Shown here: piece after piece, positions 61,109 through 64,000 of the stretch
Position numbering within the stretch: the first letter of the stretch is position 1
Layout of the letters: each line of letters opens with the position of its first letter
Assembly (NCBI GenBank): GCA_002837195.1
Contig: KZ478073.1
Coordinates: 1 to 64,000 of the forward strand
Origin: Enterobacterales bacterium CwR94
Lineage (GTDB): Bacteria > Pseudomonadota > Gammaproteobacteria > Enterobacterales > Enterobacteriaceae
Direction of reading: 5' to 3'
DNA length: 64,000 bases
Program-made: the position numbers and the translations under genes
Notes under the pieces: generated by a model
What the model was told of the DNA's origin: nothing
Seen by the model: the letters and a program-made list of their open reading frames with translations, nothing else
Databases searched by the model: none

Positions 61109-62482
61109 ATGGCACTTTGGGGTGGACGGTTTACGCAAGCGGCAGACCAACGTTTTAAACAATTTAATGACTCGCTGCGCTTCGATTATCGTCTGGCAGA
61201 GCAGGATATCGTAGGCTCTGTTGCCTGGTCCAAAGCGCTGGTGACCGTTAATGTGCTTACCGCTGATGAACAAACTCAGTTGGAAGCGGCACTGAACGTC
61301 TTGTTAGAAGAAGTACGTGCCAATCCGCAGCAGATCCTGGAAAGCGACGCAGAAGATATCCATAGCTGGGTTGAAGGCCGCTTAATCGAAAAAGTCGGTG
61401 CGCTGGGTAAAAAATTGCACACTGGACGTAGCCGTAACGATCAGGTCGCGACCGATTTAAAACTGTGGTGCAAAGCGCAGGTGAATGAATTACTGCTGAC
61501 GGTACGTCAACTGCAGCAGGCACTGGTCGCCACAGCAGAAGCCAATCAAGATGCGGTGATGCCGGGTTATACCCACCTGCAACGTGCGCAGCCCGTGACG
61601 TTTGCACACTGGTGCCTGGCGTATGTCGAGATGCTGGCGCGTGATGAAAGCCGTCTGCAAGATGCGTTGAAGCGTATCGATGTCAGCCCGTTGGGTTGTG
61701 GTGCGCTGGCGGGCACAGCGTATGAAATCGACCGTGAACAACTGGCAGGTTGGCTGGGTTTTGCCTCTGCAACGCGTAACAGTCTGGATACCGTATCAGA
61801 CCGCGACCACGTCTTAGAATTGCTGTCCACGGCCTCCATCGGCATGGTGCATCTGTCGCGCTTTGCTGAAGACCTGATTTTCTTCAACACGGGCGAGGCG
61901 GGTTTTGTTGAACTGTCTGACCGGGTAACTTCCGGCTCTTCATTGATGCCGCAAAAGAAAAATCCCGATGCGCTGGAGCTGATCCGTGGCAAGTGCGGCC
62001 GCGTGCAAGGTGCGCTGACAGGCATGATGATGACGCTAAAAGGTCTGCCTTTGGCATACAACAAAGACATGCAAGAAGACAAAGAAGGCTTGTTTGACGC
62101 ACTGGATACCTGGGCTGACTGTCTGCATATGGCGACGTTGGTATTGGATGGTATCCAGGTAAAACGCCCACGTTGCCAGGAAGCGGCGGAGCAGGGCTAT
62201 GCAAATGCCACTGAATTAGCGGACTACCTCGTCGCAAAAGGCGTGCCCTTCCGTGAAGCGCACCACATTGTGGGTGAAGCGGTGGTAGAGGCGATTCGTC
62301 AGGGCGTGGCGTTGGAGGCACTGCCGCTTGAGGCACTGCAGCAGTTCAGTGCAACCATTGGTGATGACGTTTATCCGATTCTGTCATTGCAGTCATGCCT
62401 GGACAAACGTAATGCCAAAGGCGGTGTTGGGCCATTGCAAGTGGCACATGCGATTGCCGAAGCCAAATCTCGTCTGATTTAA
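61109..62482 (+). CDS. argH: Argininosuccinate lyase
   Basis: The last step, giving arginine and fumarate. The 457 aa equal the E. coli length. Signatures are the N-terminal [41 protein letters not shown]-type segment [17 protein letters not shown] with the catalytic His, and the flexible loop [12 protein letters not shown] with the catalytic Ser. It ends the argCBGH operon. Confidence 0.97.
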   Translation: MALWGGRFTQAADQRFKQFNDSLRFDYRLAEQDIVGSVAWSKALVTVNVLTADEQTQLEAALNVLLEEVRANPQQILESDAEDIHSWVEGRLIEKVGALGKKLHTGRSRNDQVATDLKLWCKAQVNELLLTVRQLQQALVATAEANQDAVMPGYTHLQRAQPVTFAHWCLAYVEMLARDESRLQDALKRIDVSPLGCGALAGTAYEIDREQLAGWLGFASATRNSLDTVSDRDHVLELLSTASIGMVHLSRFAEDLIFFNTGEAGFVELSDRVTSGSSLMPQKKNPDALELIRGKCGRVQGALTGMMMTLKGLPLAYNKDMQEDKEGLFDALDTWADCLHMATLVLDGIQVKRPRCQEAAEQGYANATELADYLVAKGVPFREAHHIVGEAVVEAIRQGVALEALPLEALQQFSATIGDDVYPILSLQSCLDKRNAKGGVGPLQVAHAIAEAKSRLI

Positions 62483-62483
62483 C

Positions 62484-62516
62484 AATAAAAAAAGGCGGGC
62501 TCATGCAAGGCCCGCC
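62484..62516 (-). terminator. Terminator between argH and prx-grx
   Basis: GGCGGGC (62494-62500) pairs with GCCCGCC (62510-62516). The A run at 62487-62493 gives seven U on the minus strand, so its better orientation serves the gene at 62597, though it lies 80 bases beyond its stop. It also follows argH. Confidence 0.75.
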
Positions 62517-62596
62517 GAAAAATAACTCGCTTCTCTGTTTTTATTTATCAGGCACATCTCATACGCTGCCGGTAACGCAACGTAGTGGGATCTTCA

Positions 62597-63331
62597 TTAA
62601 GCACTCAGCAAATACGCTTCTAAATCATCACTGCCGCCGATATGGCGACCACCAATAAATACCTGTGGCACAGTCGCACGGCCTGTTACGGCACGTAGAC
62701 TGACAGTGGTGGCATCTTGCCCCAGTACAATTTCTTCATACTGCATGCCACGATCCAGCAGCAGTTGTTTTGCTTTGGTGCAGAATGCGCAGCCCGGCTT
62801 AGTAAACAGCGACACAGACTCCTGCACTTTAAATTCTGGTGCCACATAACGCAGCAGCGTATCGGCATCGGAAACTTCAAACGGATCGCCCGGTTTGTTG
62901 GGCTCTACAAACATTTTCTCAATCACGCCGTTACGTACCAGCATGGAATAACGCCATGAGCGTGGGCCAAACCCCAGATCGGCCTTCTCGACCAACATGT
63001 TCATGCCACGGGTAAAGTCACCATTTCCATCAGGAATGAAAGTAATGTGTTCCGCATGTTGATCGGCTTTCCATGCGTTCATCACGAAAGTGTCATTCAC
63101 GGAAACGCACAAAATACTGTCAACGCCATGTTGTGCAAAGACACCCGCAAGCTCGTTGTAGCGCGGCAGATGGCTGGAAGAGCAGGTCGGCGTAAAAGCA
63201 CCAGGCAGTGAAAACACGATCACCGTTTTGTCTTTAAAAAGTGTGTCGGTGGTGACATCCACCCAACGGTCACCTTGACGCGTATGAAACGTTACCTGTG
63301 GAACTGACTGACCTTCCTGACTTATGAACAT
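62597..63331 (-). CDS. Peroxiredoxin-glutaredoxin fusion protein (Prx5-Grx)
   Basis: A 244-aa hybrid that reduces hydrogen and alkyl peroxides with glutathione. Residues 1-165 are a Prx5-type peroxiredoxin with the peroxidatic Cys50 in [15 protein letters not shown]. Residues about 172-244 are a glutaredoxin with CAFC (Cys181, Cys184), the cis-proline VPQVF and the GGSDDL glutathione-binding motif. The same fusion is known from Haemophilus and many gammaproteobacteria. It is divergent from oxyR with 137 bases between, so OxyR control is likely. In E. coli this position holds the sRNA gene oxyS, which does not fit here. Confidence 0.94.
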   Translation of the reverse strand: MFISQEGQSVPQVTFHTRQGDRWVDVTTDTLFKDKTVIVFSLPGAFTPTCSSSHLPRYNELAGVFAQHGVDSILCVSVNDTFVMNAWKADQHAEHITFIPDGNGDFTRGMNMLVEKADLGFGPRSWRYSMLVRNGVIEKMFVEPNKPGDPFEVSDADTLLRYVAPEFKVQESVSLFTKPGCAFCTKAKQLLLDRGMQYEEIVLGQDATTVSLRAVTGRATVPQVFIGGRHIGGSDDLEAYLLSA

Positions 63332-63404
63332 CGAAACCTCATCCTGATACTCGTCGTGAAAATATGTTTGCAGCGTTGTTGGCGAGGATTATGCTGATGT
63401 CGGC

Positions 63405-63446
63405 TTGATAGGGCTAATCGTTCATTGCTATGCTATCTATCGTCAC
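63405..63446. promoter_or_regulatory. Possible OxyR binding region
   Basis: The oxyR/prx-grx gap contains ATAGGGCTAATCG and, ten bases on, GCTATCTATCG, which recall the ATAG/CTAT elements of OxyR sites. The spacing does not match the full consensus, so this is tentative. Confidence 0.35.
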
Positions 63447-63468
63447 TGACTATCGAATGGAGAATGTG

Positions 63469-64000
63469 GTGAATATACGCGATTTGGAATATCTGGTGGC
63501 ATTGGCCGAGCACCGTCACTTTCGACGCGCTGCTGATGCTTGTCATGTTAGCCAGCCCACGCTCAGCGGACAGATTCGTAAACTGGAAGACGAGTTAGGC
63601 GTCATGTTGCTGGAAAGAACCAGTCGCAAGGTGTTATTCACCCAAGCCGGATTACTGCTGGTGGATCAGGCCCGCACGGTACTGCGAGAAGTCAAAGTAT
63701 TGAAGGAGATGGCCAGTCAACAGGGAGAGACCATGTCTGGCCCGCTGCATATTGGCCTGATTCCAACCGTTGGCCCGTATTTGCTGCCGCACATTGTCCC
63801 GATGCTGCATAAAACGTTTCCAAAACTGGAAATGTATCTGCATGAGGCGCAAACCCAGCAATTACTGAGCCAACTGGATAGCGGCAAACTGGATTGTGCA
63901 ATTTTGGCGTTGGTAAAAGAAACGCAGGCCTTTATCGAAGTTCCGCTGTTTGATGAGCCGATGAAATTGGCGGTCTATCAAGATCACCCATGGCACGATC
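63469..64000 (+). CDS. oxyR: Hydrogen peroxide sensor OxyR (5' part)
   Basis: A LysR-type activator of the peroxide response that senses H2O2 by a disulfide. The window holds the first 177 codons: the HTH NIRDLEYLVALAEHRHFRRAADACHVSQPTLSGQIRKLEDELG (residues 2-45), nearly identical to E. coli, and the first lobe of the regulatory domain to the segment YQDHPWHD. The redox cysteines (199 and 208 in E. coli) lie beyond the window end. Translation starts at GTG 63469 with GGAGA upstream. Confidence 0.96.
   Translation, partial: MNIRDLEYLVALAEHRHFRRAADACHVSQPTLSGQIRKLEDELGVMLLERTSRKVLFTQAGLLLVDQARTVLREVKVLKEMASQQGETMSGPLHIGLIPTVGPYLLPHIVPMLHKTFPKLEMYLHEAQTQQLLSQLDSGKLDCAILALVKETQAFIEVPLFDEPMKLAVYQDHPWHD

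Overview
The window reads as chromosome of an enterobacterium (Enterobacterales), most likely from the Erwinia/Pantoea side rather than Escherichia or Salmonella. Most proteins match E. coli K-12 products nearly residue for residue as I remember them, and much of the order is the E. coli rrnA-polA-glnA and hslVU-met-arg order. The differences point away from E. coli. There is no mobB or yihF/yihG. A short-type argG sits inside argECBGH. A peroxiredoxin-glutaredoxin fusion stands where oxyS is expected next to oxyR. The genus is inference; no 16S sequence is present.

Layout. Positions 1-19.2 kb are core backbone: the 3' end of a 5S rRNA, mobA, yihD, srkA-dsbA, polA, Spot 42 RNA, engB, CsrC RNA, yihI, a 55-aa small membrane ORF, hemN, the nitrogen regulon glnALG, typA, and yihX-yihY-dtd-fabY. 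From 19.2 to 24.7 kb, on the minus strand, are yicH, the xanthine permease gene xanP, and a BetT-like BCCT transporter. From 24.8 to 34.3 kb is an accessory block. A minus-strand operon encodes a ToxR-like membrane-bound regulator, a small anchored periplasmic partner and a solitary periplasmic sugar-binding-type protein. It is divergent from a LuxR-type regulator with a degenerate receiver domain and a 1985-aa intimin/invasin-like adhesin whose stalk holds 11 repeats of exactly 303 bp. From 34.4 to 40.7 kb is a D-galactonate locus (dgoR-K-A-D, an extra ACS-family MFS gene, dgoT) behind a paired DgoR-type operator. From 40.8 to 41.3 kb are a broken small gene and a DUF1493 gene. From 41.4 to 64 kb is backbone again: hslUV, ftsN, cytR, priA, rpmE, metJ/metBL, metF, ppc, argE/argCBGH, prx-grx and the start of oxyR.

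Regulation visible in the DNA agrees with these assignments: NtrC sites and a sigma-54 promoter before glnA, an NtrC site before glnL, a sigma-32 promoter before hslVU, tandem met boxes before metB and metF, paired ARG boxes between argE and argC, a PurR-like palindrome before xanP and a DnaA box before polA.

The best candidate for an undescribed system is 24.8-34.3 kb. It could be a surface-adhesion module in which periplasmic ligand sensing (binding protein plus ToxR/ToxS-like pair) and a phosphorylation-independent LuxR-type regulator control a repeat-variable adhesin. The gene content and order are directly visible; the functional link is inference.
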